A DNA stretch of 64,000 bases from Endozoicomonas sp. GU-1 (GTDB lineage: Bacteria; Pseudomonadota; Gammaproteobacteria; Pseudomonadales; Endozoicomonadaceae), in assembly GCF_027366395.1 (NCBI RefSeq), contig NZ_CP114771.1, forward strand, positions 4,526,001 to 4,590,000, read 5' to 3'. A program made the position numbers and the translations under genes. The notes beneath the pieces are model-generated. The model ran no database searches and was not told the origin of the DNA. It was given only the letters and a program-made list of their open reading frames with translations. Positions within the stretch are counted from its first letter, which is position 1. Each line of letters begins with the position of its first letter. Below are positions 39,828 to 49,092 of the stretch, piece after piece.

Positions 39828-41132
39828 ATGAACATCAGAAAATTGATCGTGTTTGCTGGCTTGAGTGTCTCCTCTTTTGCGGCATCAATTGCACAGGGTG
39901 CAACCGAATTAACCCTGTGGCATGCCATGGGTGGAAGAAATGGTGAAGTGGTTGAAATATTAGTAGACCGCTTTAACCAGAGTCAGGATGAATACAGGCT
40001 GACAGCGGTAAACAAAGGCGGTTATGAAGACACGATGACTGCCGGTATTGCAGCTTTCAGGGCAAGAAAAGCGCCGCATATCATACAGGTTTTTGATGCC
40101 GGTGCTGCAACTGTTATCAATGCGAAGGGTGCCGTCTATCCAGTGCAGGATCTGCTGGAAGATAATGGTATTGCCTTTGATAGCAACGATTATATTCCCG
40201 GTGTTCGACACTTTTATGCAGACTCTGCCGGCAAAATGATCGGAATGCCCTTCAACAGTTCCACACCTCTTCTTTATTTCAACAAAGAAGCCCTTGCCAA
40301 AGCCGGTGTAACTCCACCCAAAACCTGGGAAGAGTTTGAGCAGGCCGCGCCCAAACTGAAAGCCGCTGGTTATCTGGCATTGGCTCAGTCTCACAGCCCA
40401 TGGATCTTTTCCGAGAACTTCCATTCCCGCCATAACCTGCCCATGGCAACTGGCAACAACGGTTACGACAGCACTGATGTAAAAATTCTCTATAACAACG
40501 ATGCCCTGAAAATGCACTGGGGCAAAGTCAAAGAGTGGATGGATGATGGCTACTATGGCTATTACGGCAGAGCCTGGGGCGACAATCAGGATGCCTTTAC
40601 CAAAGGTCAGGTGGCAATGTGGCTGGGCTCATCCGGTTCTTTCGGAAACTTGCAAAAGACGGCTGACTTTGAATTTGGCACAACCTATCTGCCCTACTGG
40701 AGCAGCCTGATCGAAGAGCCCAAAAGCACCTTTATTGGTGGTGCAGCACTGTTCAGTTTTACCGGGCACGATGCGGATGAATACAAGGGCATTGCTGAAT
40801 TCTACAAGTTCCTGACACAGGCTGAGACTCAGTTGTTATGGCACAAGGAAACTGGCTATGTGGCCATCACCAACGATGCCTATTCACTGGCCAAAGAGAG
40901 TGGCTATTACCAGGAAGCACCGGATGCCGAGGTTGGTATGCTGCAGTTGAGCCTTGCTGGTGGCGAGTGGACCAAAGGCTATCGTCTGGGCTACTACGTT
41001 CAGATTCGTGAAAGCCTCTACAAAAATTATGAAAAGATTCTCTCCGGACAGACCAGTGTGGACGATGCCTTCAATTCTATTGAGCGTGAATCCAACAAAC
41101 TGCTGTCCCGCTTTAACGACACTTATAACTAA
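39828..41132 (+). CDS. ugpB: sn-Glycerol-3-phosphate ABC transporter, periplasmic binding protein UgpB
   Basis: A 434-residue periplasmic solute-binding protein. The signal peptide is residues 1-24 (LIVFAGLSVSSFAASIAQGA). The mature protein begins TELTLWHAMGGRNGE, the typical UgpB opening, followed by APHIIQVFDAGAA and GMPFNSSTPLLYFNKEAL. It delivers glycerol-3-phosphate or glycerophosphodiesters to UgpAEC encoded downstream. It is the first gene of ugpBAEC, in E. coli order. Confidence 0.93.
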   Translation: MNIRKLIVFAGLSVSSFAASIAQGATELTLWHAMGGRNGEVVEILVDRFNQSQDEYRLTAVNKGGYEDTMTAGIAAFRARKAPHIIQVFDAGAATVINAKGAVYPVQDLLEDNGIAFDSNDYIPGVRHFYADSAGKMIGMPFNSSTPLLYFNKEALAKAGVTPPKTWEEFEQAAPKLKAAGYLALAQSHSPWIFSENFHSRHNLPMATGNNGYDSTDVKILYNNDALKMHWGKVKEWMDDGYYGYYGRAWGDNQDAFTKGQVAMWLGSSGSFGNLQKTADFEFGTTYLPYWSSLIEEPKSTFIGGAALFSFTGHDADEYKGIAEFYKFLTQAETQLLWHKETGYVAITNDAYSLAKESGYYQEAPDAEVGMLQLSLAGGEWTKGYRLGYYVQIRESLYKNYEKILSGQTSVDDAFNSIERESNKLLSRFNDTYN

Positions 41133-41229
41133 GTGGTTAATTGTTCATTTATTACCGTAGTTAGTCAGTGGCTGCGGTGCTTCTTATCACAGGTAACATT
41201 TTTCAGGTTATAGCGGGTTATAAATTGTT

Positions 41230-42108
41230 GTGCAGAAAAATCAGTTTCAACACAGTGCACTGCCGTATTTCTTGATATTACCCCAGGTACTTATCATCCT
41301 GGTGTTTTTTCTCTGGCCATCTGGCCAGGCTATTCAGCAGTCATTTTATATGGAAGATGCTTTCGGGCTTTCCAGCGAATTTGTCGGGTTGCGAAATTTT
41401 ACTGATGTTCTGGAAGATCCGGAGTATGTCAGCACGGTGTTGTTTACCCTGTTTTTTTCAGTGATGGTTACCCTTTTTTCTCTATCACTGGCATTACTAC
41501 TGGCGGTTCAGGTAAATGAAGTGTTGACCGGTGCCGGGGTTTATAAAACCTTTCTGATGTGGGCCTATGCCATTGCGCCTCCAGCGGCTGGCCTGGTTGG
41601 CAGTTTATTGTTCAGCCCTTTGATGGGGGATCTTTACAATGGTATCAACGCACTGGGCTTTGACTTTAACCATACCCGGGATGGAAGTGATGCGATCTTC
41701 GTTGTCGTTTTAATTTCTGTATGGAAGCAGTTAAGCATCAACTTTATTTTCTTCTTATCCGGTTTGCAGGGGATACCTGCCTCTGTTCAGGAAGCTGCAA
41801 GAATTGATTGCCCGGGCTCAATTAAACGATTCTGGACAGTTACCTTTCCACTTCTGGCTCCAACCACGTTCTTCCTGTTGGTTATCAATACGACTTATGC
41901 CTTCTTCGAAACCTTTGGTGTGATCGATCTGACCACTCGTGGCGGCCCCGCAGGCTCAACTACGACATTGGTGTACAAGATTTATCAGGATGGTTTTCTT
42001 GGCGCTGATTTGGGAGGTAGCGCCGCGCAGTCGGTTATTCTGATGCTGTTTGTTATTTGCCTGACGATTATCCAGTTCCGTTATGTTGACAAAAAGGTGC
42101 ATTACTGA
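41230..42108 (+). CDS. ugpA: Glycerol-3-phosphate ABC transporter permease UgpA
   Basis: A 292-residue inner-membrane permease with six predicted TM segments, the first being LPYFLILPQVLIILVFFLWP. The EAA loop that contacts the ATPase is VQEAARIDCPGSIKRFW. The start is GTG at 41230; no closer ATG is in frame. Its stop overlaps the ugpE start (TGATG), indicating coupling. Confidence 0.93.
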   Translation: MQKNQFQHSALPYFLILPQVLIILVFFLWPSGQAIQQSFYMEDAFGLSSEFVGLRNFTDVLEDPEYVSTVLFTLFFSVMVTLFSLSLALLLAVQVNEVLTGAGVYKTFLMWAYAIAPPAAGLVGSLLFSPLMGDLYNGINALGFDFNHTRDGSDAIFVVVLISVWKQLSINFIFFLSGLQGIPASVQEAARIDCPGSIKRFWTVTFPLLAPTTFFLLVINTTYAFFETFGVIDLTTRGGPAGSTTTLVYKIYQDGFLGADLGGSAAQSVILMLFVICLTIIQFRYVDKKVHY

Positions 42109-42956
42109 TGAGTAAACCATGGACTCGCACCGTCATACGTCACGGTATTTTAATAATGGGCACCCTGATTATGGTGTTGCCTTTATGGATTGCGCTCATG
42201 TCATCCACCCATACGCCGGAGACATTGTTTAAGGAAGGGCTGCAATTTTTCCCCGGAGGGCATGGATGGGAAACGTACAAGGCTATTATTGGCGGTAATG
42301 ATGATTTATCAACACCCGCCTGGCGCATGTTGTTGAACAGTCTTGTGCTGGGTCTGGGCTTTGCTATTGGCAAGATCATTATCTCCACCATTGCTGCCTA
42401 TGCCCTGGTTTATTTTCGGTTTCCCCTGGCAACACCATTGTTCTGGATGATTTTTGCAACACTGCTGCTACCTCTGGAGGTCAGGATTATTCCTTCCTAT
42501 GAAGTGGTTGCCCAGCTGGAGCTGCTCAATAGCTATGCCGGATTGATTGTTCCCTTGATCGCATCAGCGACGGGCACTTTTTTCTTCCGGCAGTTCTATC
42601 GCTCAGTACCAGGTGAATTAATGGAAGCTGCCCGTATGGATGGTGCCGGGCCGGTGCGGTTCTTTATCGATATTCTTCTGCCTTTGTCGTCCACCATACT
42701 GGCTGCAATTTTCATCATCATGTTTGTGGTTGGTTGGAACCAGTATCTTTGGCCATTACTGATGACAACAGATACTGACTACTACACGGTCGTCATTGGC
42801 ATACGACAGATGTTTCAAACCATCAACGAAGGTGGTGACTTACCTCAGTTTAATATTGCCTTTGGCTTAACCATTCTGGCGACAATTCCCCCGGTGCTGG
42901 TTGTGGTGATCTTCCAGCGAATGTTTATCAAGGGGTTGGTGGAAACCGAAAAATAA
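42108..42956 (+). CDS. ugpE: Glycerol-3-phosphate ABC transporter permease UgpE
   Basis: A 282-residue second permease with six TM segments and the EAA loop MEAARMDGAGPVRFFIDILLP. It starts at an ATG overlapping the ugpA stop by one base and pairs with UgpA to form the channel. The usual length is 281. Confidence 0.94.
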   Translation: MSKPWTRTVIRHGILIMGTLIMVLPLWIALMSSTHTPETLFKEGLQFFPGGHGWETYKAIIGGNDDLSTPAWRMLLNSLVLGLGFAIGKIIISTIAAYALVYFRFPLATPLFWMIFATLLLPLEVRIIPSYEVVAQLELLNSYAGLIVPLIASATGTFFFRQFYRSVPGELMEAARMDGAGPVRFFIDILLPLSSTILAAIFIIMFVVGWNQYLWPLLMTTDTDYYTVVIGIRQMFQTINEGGDLPQFNIAFGLTILATIPPVLVVVIFQRMFIKGLVETEK

Positions 42957-42968
42957 CAGGATATCAAT

Positions 42969-44069
42969 ATGTCTCGAGTGGTAATAGACGGCCTTGGAAA
43001 GATCTATGCCAATGGTGTTGCAGCCGTAAAAAACATCAGCATCGATATTGCCGATGGCGAGCTGGTGGTTGTCGTTGGCCCGTCCGGTTGTGGTAAATCA
43101 ACGCTTCTGCGAATGATTGCAGGCCTGGAATCCATCACCAGTGGTGACTTGTGGATAAAAGATCAGCGGGTGAATACCAGGGAGCCGGCGTACAGGGATA
43201 TTGCCATGGTGTTTCAGAACTATGCGCTCTACCCACATATGACGGTGTTTGACAACATGGCATACGCCCTGAAAAATCGAAAGCTGGCAAAGGCTGAAAT
43301 TGACAAGCGGGTTAAAGAGGCTGCAAAAACGCTTGAGCTTTCTCAACTGCTGGATCGGAAACCAGGCCAGCTCTCAGGTGGACAACGTCAGCGTGTGGCC
43401 ATGGGGCGCGCAATTGTGCGTAAGCCTGAGGTCTTTCTCTTTGATGAACCTTTATCCAATCTGGATGCAAGGCTGAGAGGCCAGATGCGACTTGAGATCA
43501 AGAAGTTGCAGCGTCGGCTTAAAACAACTGCCATCTATGTGACCCATGATCAGATCGAAGCCATGACGTTAGCCGACCGATTGATTGTTATGAACAATGG
43601 TATACCCGAACAGATTGGTACACCGGACGAACTCTATAATAATCCATCGTCGCTTTTTGTCGCCGGCTTTCTTGGCTCTCCCTCGATTAATTTGTTGAAA
43701 GCAACTCAGTTAGCTGACGGAATTGCATTGGGACATAGCCAAATTGCCACACTGTCGGGCAAACTCGGTGGTGACTCGGCTATTTTGGGCATCCGTGCTG
43801 AAGATTTACAGCTGTGCCCAAAAGAGGATGCGGACCTGATACTGTCTGTGGAACTTGTTGAGCGGTTAGGCTCTGAGTTACTGGCGGTCGGTGTTGTAAA
43901 AGGCTCTAACGAGAGGCTTAGTGTTCGCCTTGATAAATCTGCCCAGATTGATGAAGGGCATGAGTTGCCACTGGAAATCAACCGGGATCATTGGCACTGG
44001 TTTGATGCTGACACAGGTCTGCGCAATGTAGACTGTTATCGTGAGGCCATTAGCGAAGCAGTGATTTAA
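42969..44069 (+). CDS. ugpC: Glycerol-3-phosphate ABC transporter ATPase UgpC
   Basis: A MalK-type ATPase of 366 residues. Walker A is [12 protein letters not shown] (about 36-47), signature [12 protein letters not shown], Walker [14 protein letters not shown]-loop [11 protein letters not shown], and C-terminal TOBE domains. It follows ugpE by 12 bp. No ugpQ phosphodiesterase follows, so imported diesters would need another enzyme. Confidence 0.94.
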   Translation: MSRVVIDGLGKIYANGVAAVKNISIDIADGELVVVVGPSGCGKSTLLRMIAGLESITSGDLWIKDQRVNTREPAYRDIAMVFQNYALYPHMTVFDNMAYALKNRKLAKAEIDKRVKEAAKTLELSQLLDRKPGQLSGGQRQRVAMGRAIVRKPEVFLFDEPLSNLDARLRGQMRLEIKKLQRRLKTTAIYVTHDQIEAMTLADRLIVMNNGIPEQIGTPDELYNNPSSLFVAGFLGSPSINLLKATQLADGIALGHSQIATLSGKLGGDSAILGIRAEDLQLCPKEDADLILSVELVERLGSELLAVGVVKGSNERLSVRLDKSAQIDEGHELPLEINRDHWHWFDADTGLRNVDCYREAISEAVI

Positions 44070-44082
44070 TGCTATTGATGAT

Positions 44083-44121
44083 GCGGTTTTTTATCCTCAG
44101 CAGGGATGATATAAAAACCGC
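44083..44121 (+). terminator. Possible terminator after ugpC
   Basis: GCGGTTTTTTATCC and a later GGATGATATAAAAACCGC can pair imperfectly; it lies 14 bp after the ugpC stop. The stem is AU-rich and the tail weak. Confidence 0.4.
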
Positions 44122-44226
44122 TATTTATAAAGGAATACGCCATTTACCTGCCTTAAAAACGAAGAAAGGCGAAGTTCTGAATATCGGCAGCGGTTGTCTT
44201 GAGCCCGCTCTTTCTGTTAGCTGTCA

Positions 44227-46128
44227 CTACCAATAATGTCCAAAAAGCACGGTAAATTCATCACTTTCGTCGTGTTCATAGGAAAACCTTAACTCCCGGT
44301 TTTTGCTAATCTGGTATCGGGTATCAAAGCGGAAGCTATTGAGGTCTGATCTGGAGCCATCAATTTGCTTCTTATGCTGGTATTCAAAAAGCGCATTTAT
44401 CCGTTCAGAGATGTTGGCCACGGCATTGACAGTGATGCGACCTTCCAGATTTCCGGCCCCTTGTTTGTTGTCACGAACGGCGGCACCAACAAATCCGGAG
44501 AGAGCCAGGTGATCAGTAGCCATTGCCGTGTATCCCCTGTCGCCCTCTAGCTGAAGTGTTAGACAGGTTTCTGAACAGTCGGGCCGGGCAGGCTGTAAAC
44601 CCGCTTTCAGTCTCCACGAATCATACCCATCACCGGGAAGCCCGGTCGCTTCTGTTGCGAGGCTCTGAATACTGACAAAGTCCACACCATCCACAATGAC
44701 TTTGTCGTCAAACATGGACAGTTCAACCTGGCCCATAATCAGCTCACCAAACTCAGCATGTTCAGCTCCTCCATCCAGACTGTCATAATAGGCAGGACGA
44801 ATATTCACCGTCATACCACCGCCAAGCTCGTCATCGTAACGTAGCCCAAGTTGAATAAGGCTTGGCTCGCGCCCTTCATCGGGCGAAACAGGCTTTTCAT
44901 AGGCGGGATTACTGCCACCGGGAGGAAGGGTGTAGCGGTGCGCCAATACATTGTGATAGGCCTGCTCAATGGCGTGTTGATCGTCCTCTGAAGCGGTCTG
45001 ACCAAGGAACTGATAATAATCAAGCAGGGTATCCAGTATTAAAAACCTGTCGTCCATGCGTTCTGACTGGAAAATATCCGTATCGAGTATGTGCGGGTTG
45101 GCAATAGCTTCTGCAACCATGCTTTTATGTCGGTCCTGAAGCGTACGAAAACGACTATAGAGACGGAACTGCCTTGATGGCTGAAAAGTAATCGCTTTTA
45201 CCAGGGGTTTGCCGTTTAATGTGGCTTTGTCCAGTTCCAGAATTTGAGATTGCGGTATCACCCAAAAATCATTATCGGGGTTGGCTTTCACTCCATCGAT
45301 AATCTCAAGCAATTCCCCAAGACGAAATGAGCAATTTTTATTCAGGAAAAAGTATTGGTATTCCTTACCCATGACTTCCCATGTATGGGCGAGGACAAAA
45401 TCGACCTGTTCAGGTGTTAAATCCAGTTCATACTCCCAGAGATCACGCAGTTCCAGCTCCCCGTAATTCTGATTATGAAAATAGTATTCAGCATGGCTGA
45501 AGCCTCCTTTATATCCACCAAACAAGCCCTTGACAATGTAACTGACCGGGTCTTCACCATCTTCTACAATGGCTCCAAAATTGACACTGGTATCCAATAG
45601 CTGAGTACGGTCCTTGTCTTTTGAGTTCAGCTTCAGCAGGGTGTGGCCATAATAAGATGCCGGGTTACCCAGGTACCCCGAGGCAAAAATAATGCTTAAT
45701 GATTTCGCATCACCGTACTCGGACCATTCAGAAAATTCAGGGCAGTGAACAGGCGTCACTGACTCATCTGTTAAACCAAGTTCAGACTTGAGCCACTGAT
45801 ACCTTGCAGGAAAACGACATTGTGCGTGAGACTCAGGGTCACTGCCCACTGGCTGTGAGAATGCCTGTAGTGTTGCCAGTAGTTCAGCTTCCGGGTTGGT
45901 TCGACCATCGGGAGCCAGAAAGAATTCTTTGGTCTGAATTGCACTTTCAACTTCTGCACCCAATAAGCCGGATGGCTCATAAACCAGCAGTTTTTTCCAT
46001 GTATCGGTTTTTGATAGCTTTTGGATGGTAGCAAGATGGAAAGGATTAACAGAGGAGGTGTCAGGCTCAACAGCAAAAGAAGACAGCGATAAAAGCAACA
46101 GGCAAAGAGAGAAAATAGGTTTAGTCAC
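44227..46128 (-). CDS. DUF4105 (Lnb-like) periplasmic/outer-membrane protein
   Basis: A 633-residue exported protein with a signal peptide at 1-19 (FSLCLLLLSLSSFA). The central domain has the DUF4105 signatures SIIFASGYLGNPASYYGHTLLK, SHAEYYFHNQNYGELELRDLWEY and FFLNKNCSFRLGELLE, with conserved Ser/His/Cys suggestive of a papain-like fold. The C-terminal third (from about 430) is beta-rich with alternating residues and ends in an aromatic (FGHYW), like an outer-membrane beta barrel. It probably sits in the outer membrane; the enzymatic role is unknown. It is followed on the same strand by the upstream gene at 46198, 69 bp away. Confidence 0.85.
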   Translation of the reverse strand: MTKPIFSLCLLLLSLSSFAVEPDTSSVNPFHLATIQKLSKTDTWKKLLVYEPSGLLGAEVESAIQTKEFFLAPDGRTNPEAELLATLQAFSQPVGSDPESHAQCRFPARYQWLKSELGLTDESVTPVHCPEFSEWSEYGDAKSLSIIFASGYLGNPASYYGHTLLKLNSKDKDRTQLLDTSVNFGAIVEDGEDPVSYIVKGLFGGYKGGFSHAEYYFHNQNYGELELRDLWEYELDLTPEQVDFVLAHTWEVMGKEYQYFFLNKNCSFRLGELLEIIDGVKANPDNDFWVIPQSQILELDKATLNGKPLVKAITFQPSRQFRLYSRFRTLQDRHKSMVAEAIANPHILDTDIFQSERMDDRFLILDTLLDYYQFLGQTASEDDQHAIEQAYHNVLAHRYTLPPGGSNPAYEKPVSPDEGREPSLIQLGLRYDDELGGGMTVNIRPAYYDSLDGGAEHAEFGELIMGQVELSMFDDKVIVDGVDFVSIQSLATEATGLPGDGYDSWRLKAGLQPARPDCSETCLTLQLEGDRGYTAMATDHLALSGFVGAAVRDNKQGAGNLEGRITVNAVANISERINALFEYQHKKQIDGSRSDLNSFRFDTRYQISKNRELRFSYEHDESDEFTVLFGHYW

Positions 46129-46197
46129 TGCTTACAGGTCTTATGGTTTGACTGAGATATGGACTGGCGCTGACTGCTGACAACGCCAAACATCAGA

Positions 46198-46701
46198 TCA
46201 GGCGGAGCAGCTATCCGCTACACTGGCAACACTTGCATCCATCGCCTGATAATATTGAGTGGCTTTTTCCACATCAGACAGGGTTGAATAGCTGGCAGCT
46301 GTCACGTTACCCACCATGTCTTTGCGGATAGACTGAACAATCGTCGGGTGAGCCGATGCCTGACACCCCCGCACAGTCAACATTGCGGTCAAATGCTCAC
46401 CTTGTCCAAGTGCCGTTTCTTCGGCCAGATTGTCGTAATTATCAATAATGAATTGTGCCGTTTTTACTTTGCTGCCATTACATGTTTCAGGGCTCATGGT
46501 TGCAGATGTAACAGCCGTTGTTCCAATATCCCAGATGACATTTGAGGTTACCGCAGCCCATACAGGACCTTCGGAAAACAGAGCGGCTCCAATACCGCAG
46601 TCTGAATATGGGTTAGGACCGGATCCAACCGGCTTGTCGGCAGCGCTTACAGATGTGGCTAAGCACAGGAGTGCAGAGGCAATGACTGGAAATTTTAACA
46701 T
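46198..46701 (-). CDS. DUF3015-family exported protein
   Basis: A 167-residue protein with signal peptide 1-20 (FPVIASALLCLATSVSA). The mature part begins NPYSDCGIGAALF and continues NVIWDIGTTAVTSATMSPETC, the DUF3015 signature, with Cys pairs for likely disulfides. Function is unknown; it is usually encoded with a DUF4105 protein, as here, so the two may act together in the periplasm. Confidence 0.85.
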   Translation of the reverse strand: MLKFPVIASALLCLATSVSAADKPVGSGPNPYSDCGIGAALFSEGPVWAAVTSNVIWDIGTTAVTSATMSPETCNGSKVKTAQFIIDNYDNLAEETALGQGEHLTAMLTVRGCQASAHPTIVQSIRKDMVGNVTAASYSTLSDVEKATQYYQAMDASVASVADSCSA

Positions 46702-46785
46702 TGATAAGCTTCCCTGATGATCATTCTAATTTGAGTCAAACTCTCGCATAAGTTATTCGTAAGGCATATGCAAAAGCTCAATATG

Positions 46786-46980
46786 TAAGTAGCTAACCAT
46801 ATGAAATCATATATTTCTGACTCCTTGTTCAGGCACTCCCGGCAACTGCTCCTGCATCCATGCAGTCGTGCTTCGTTACAACTCCGGACACATAGCTACG
46901 GCTATGCTCCCTCCGTTGTGCCTCGCATAGCACCTGCCCAAGTAGACAGAAATATGTGATTCCATATAGCCAGCTACTTA
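46786..46980. repeat. 195-bp palindromic repeat, copy A
   Basis: The ends TAAGTAGCTAACCATATGAA and its imperfect complement (ending AGCTACTTA) form a terminal stem of about 34 bp. The centre has smaller hairpins (CTGCATCCATGCAG, CATAGCTACGGCTATG). Copy B at 47734 shares most of it, nearly base for base in the centre. MITE- or REP-like. Confidence 0.8.
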
Positions 46981-47056
46981 ACAATACTTATCAGGCCTTG
47001 GGAATACAATGAAATCTTGCACGATGAATGTCCATTGTAATGAATCACTATGAAAC

Positions 47057-47691
47057 TCACTTCGCCAGTCCGGCGGTTTTGATATTCAATGCTGCATTGA
47101 TATCCCTATCGTGATGAGTTTTGCATTCAGGGGCAATCCTACTCCCGGATAGACAACGGCAGACTTTCATGGACAAACTCGCAACCGTAAAAACGCCTGG
47201 AACTGGGGAAGAATCGGTCTATCTCAGCCACATACGATCAGCCCATTCAGTCATGCTTTGGCTCGGTTATTACTGCCTTTCTGCTTGTTGGCCAGTTGAC
47301 ACTGAAGGTAGACGAGCTTTTTCTCGTAGCGCCGGGAATGACGAGGATTGCCAGATTTATCATCGTCTGATGTGATGAACAGATCGTTTAAACCTAAATC
47401 AATGCCTGCTGTCTTGTGGGAAACAGGCTTGTGGGAAACAGACATTGGGCTAAAGCGCCCCCGTTTAGCTTCAAATTCGCAGAGCATGGAAACAAAGTGG
47501 CCAGCCCGATCTTTGCTGATGGTGATACTGGAAGGCTCAGAAGGCAGCTCCAGGCTCGCGTTGCCTGACCATCGGCTCCAGCGGATATTCAACGGTTCTT
47601 TGCTTTTGGCAATGAACAGCTGCCCATTCTTCACACTTAAAGCGGCCTTTGTCAGCCTCATACTTTGCTTTGGTAGTAGCAAGGAATACAT
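47057..47691 (-). pseudogene. tnpB: TnpB (IS200/IS605 OrfB) remnant
   Basis: Parts of a TnpB RNA-guided nuclease-like protein. The ORF 47691-47251 carries the beta-barrel end (SKEPLNIRWSRW, EPSSITISKDRAGHFVSMLCEF) and the RuvC-I motif TAGIDLGLNDLFI. After a stop and deletion, the C-terminal ECKTHHDRDINAALNIKTAG (RuvC-III plus half zinc finger) is found at 47057-47140 and ends with TGA. The N-terminal third and the RuvC-II region are lost, so it is dead. It is flanked on both sides by the 195-bp palindromes. Confidence 0.85.
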
Positions 47692-47733
47692 TCGCCGTTA
47701 TTGCTTGACTCCAGCGCTTAACATCTCTGTTAT

Positions 47734-47927
47734 TAAGCAGTTAACCAAACGAAATCATGTTTTCTGACTAATTGCACAGTCACTCCCGGCAACTGCTCCT
47801 GCATCCATGCAGTCGTGTGGCGTTACAACTCCGGTCACATAGCTACGGCTATGCTCCTTGCGTTGTGCCTGGCATAGTAACTGTCCACTAAGCCAGAAAT
47901 ATACGATTTCATTTGGCCAACTACTTA
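47734..47927. repeat. 195-bp palindromic repeat, copy B
   Basis: Second copy of the element at 46786 in the same orientation. The core CTCCCGGCAACTGCTCCTGC and the CATAGCTACGGCTATG hairpin are identical; the ends have diverged but still pair. It abuts the broken N-terminal side of the tnpB remnant. Confidence 0.8.
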
Positions 47928-47930
47928 ATA

Positions 47931-48007
47931 GTTAATAGCCATAGCATGTCTTTATGCTTGGTTGGAATAAATATGGAATGGTATTTTTGAGGGAGGAACT
48001 TTTATAA
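47931..48007. repeat. Leader direct repeat 1
   Basis: About 77 bp starting GTTAATAGCCATAG, including CTTTATG and GGAATAAATATGGAATGG, that recurs in diverged form at 49000-49075. It precedes the basic repeat gene. Confidence 0.7.
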
Positions 48008-48050
48008 AAAAGTATGGTCCTAATCATTAATTCAATAACTCAATAATTCA

Positions 48051-48914
48051 ATGTCTGCTCCATATTTTAATTCACAATTCCTGCATTCGGTATTCCAGAA
48101 AGCGTATGAGTCTGTTATGTCGAACAGTGTATTAGATGTTAAAGACTGGCCGCAACAAAGTGGTTTGGTATTCGGGCTGCGGGTGGATCAAACTGTACCG
48201 ACTAATTATGTGAACTCCTGGATTCCATATGGAAACAGCTTCCATAACCCATTAAGTGATTCCCATTTTAAAACAATGCCGGTCAGGGTTATTTATTCTC
48301 AAGAATCTGAACAAAGTGAGCTGTTAGACATATCACATAAACCCGGGGTGTATCGGGAGGTCGAACAAAATTACAGAATTCTTTCTAATCAATCAGAAAT
48401 AAGAATTGATCGGGTTTGGAGTATTGCCGATGAGGCGAGTTCTCACTCATACCTTTTAAATACTGATCATCCTCCACTTGCCTCAACGTTGGAAAAAACT
48501 GCAGGAAATGAGTTGGATGTTGAAGCTTCTGCTTCAGGAGCTGGCGAATCTCTGACCATCCCTCATGATGAGACTTACGCGCAGACCGAGAAACGGAGGG
48601 CTTCCCAGAAGGCTTATGAACAGTCCGATAAACGGAAGGCTTACGCTCAGTCTGAGAAAGAGAGAGCTTCCAGACGAGCCTGTGTGCAATCCGAAAGAGG
48701 GAAGGCTTACGCTCAGTCTGAAAAAGGGAGGGTTTCCAAGCGAGCCTGGGCGCAGTCCGAAAGAGGGAGAGCTTACCAGAAGGCTTACCAGAAGATTTAC
48801 CAAAAGGCTTACCACAAAGTTTTATGGGATACCGGTGATAAAGAACAGGCAAAAATCGCTGGTAAGCAAGCTACTGCCCCTATAAGAGAGTCGACTAAAG
48901 CAAAAAGAAAATGA
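48051..48914 (+). CDS. Uncharacterised protein with basic AYxQSxK C-terminal repeats
   Basis: A 287-residue protein I do not recognise. Residues 1-165 are mixed, with QSGLVFGLRVDQTVPTNYVN and no signal peptide. Residues about 170-260 are short tandem units (KAYEQSDKR, KAYAQSEKE, KAYAQSEKG and longer forms RASRRACVQSERG, RVSKRAWAQSERG), then QKAYQKIYQKAYHK. This tail is very basic and helical, so nucleic-acid or acidic-surface binding is possible. It is bounded by duplicated leader sequences (47931 and 49000), which suggests insertion or tandem duplication of a cassette. Confidence 0.65.
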   Translation: MSAPYFNSQFLHSVFQKAYESVMSNSVLDVKDWPQQSGLVFGLRVDQTVPTNYVNSWIPYGNSFHNPLSDSHFKTMPVRVIYSQESEQSELLDISHKPGVYREVEQNYRILSNQSEIRIDRVWSIADEASSHSYLLNTDHPPLASTLEKTAGNELDVEASASGAGESLTIPHDETYAQTEKRRASQKAYEQSDKRKAYAQSEKERASRRACVQSERGKAYAQSEKGRVSKRAWAQSERGRAYQKAYQKIYQKAYHKVLWDTGDKEQAKIAGKQATAPIRESTKAKRK

Positions 48915-48999
48915 GCTTGAATCAAGCTCTGTCCCTCCACTCCTGCCTGCTTTTCAAGCAGTCTGATAAGTCAGTAGCAGTAAGGTATTGGTCGTTAAT

Positions 49000-49075
49000 G
49001 TTAATAGCCATAGTAAATCTTTATGTCTGGTTGAAATAACTGTTGAATGGGATGGGTTAGGGAGAAACTTTCATA
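49000..49075. repeat. Leader direct repeat 2
   Basis: Diverged copy of 47931-48007 (GTTAATAGCCATAG..., CTTTATG, GTTGAAATAACTG, GGGAGAAACTTTCATAA), immediately before the metallophosphoesterase ribosome site. Confidence 0.7.
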
Positions 49076-49092
49076 ATGGAGGAGTCAGCCTA

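Noticed and set aside
47057-47691. Functional TnpB with an omega-RNA
   Set aside because: The N-terminal third and RuvC-II are lost and the frame is broken, so no active guide system can be claimed.
48385-48852. Antisense ORF over the AYxQSxK repeats
   Set aside because: It is the complement of the repeat DNA, without start signals.
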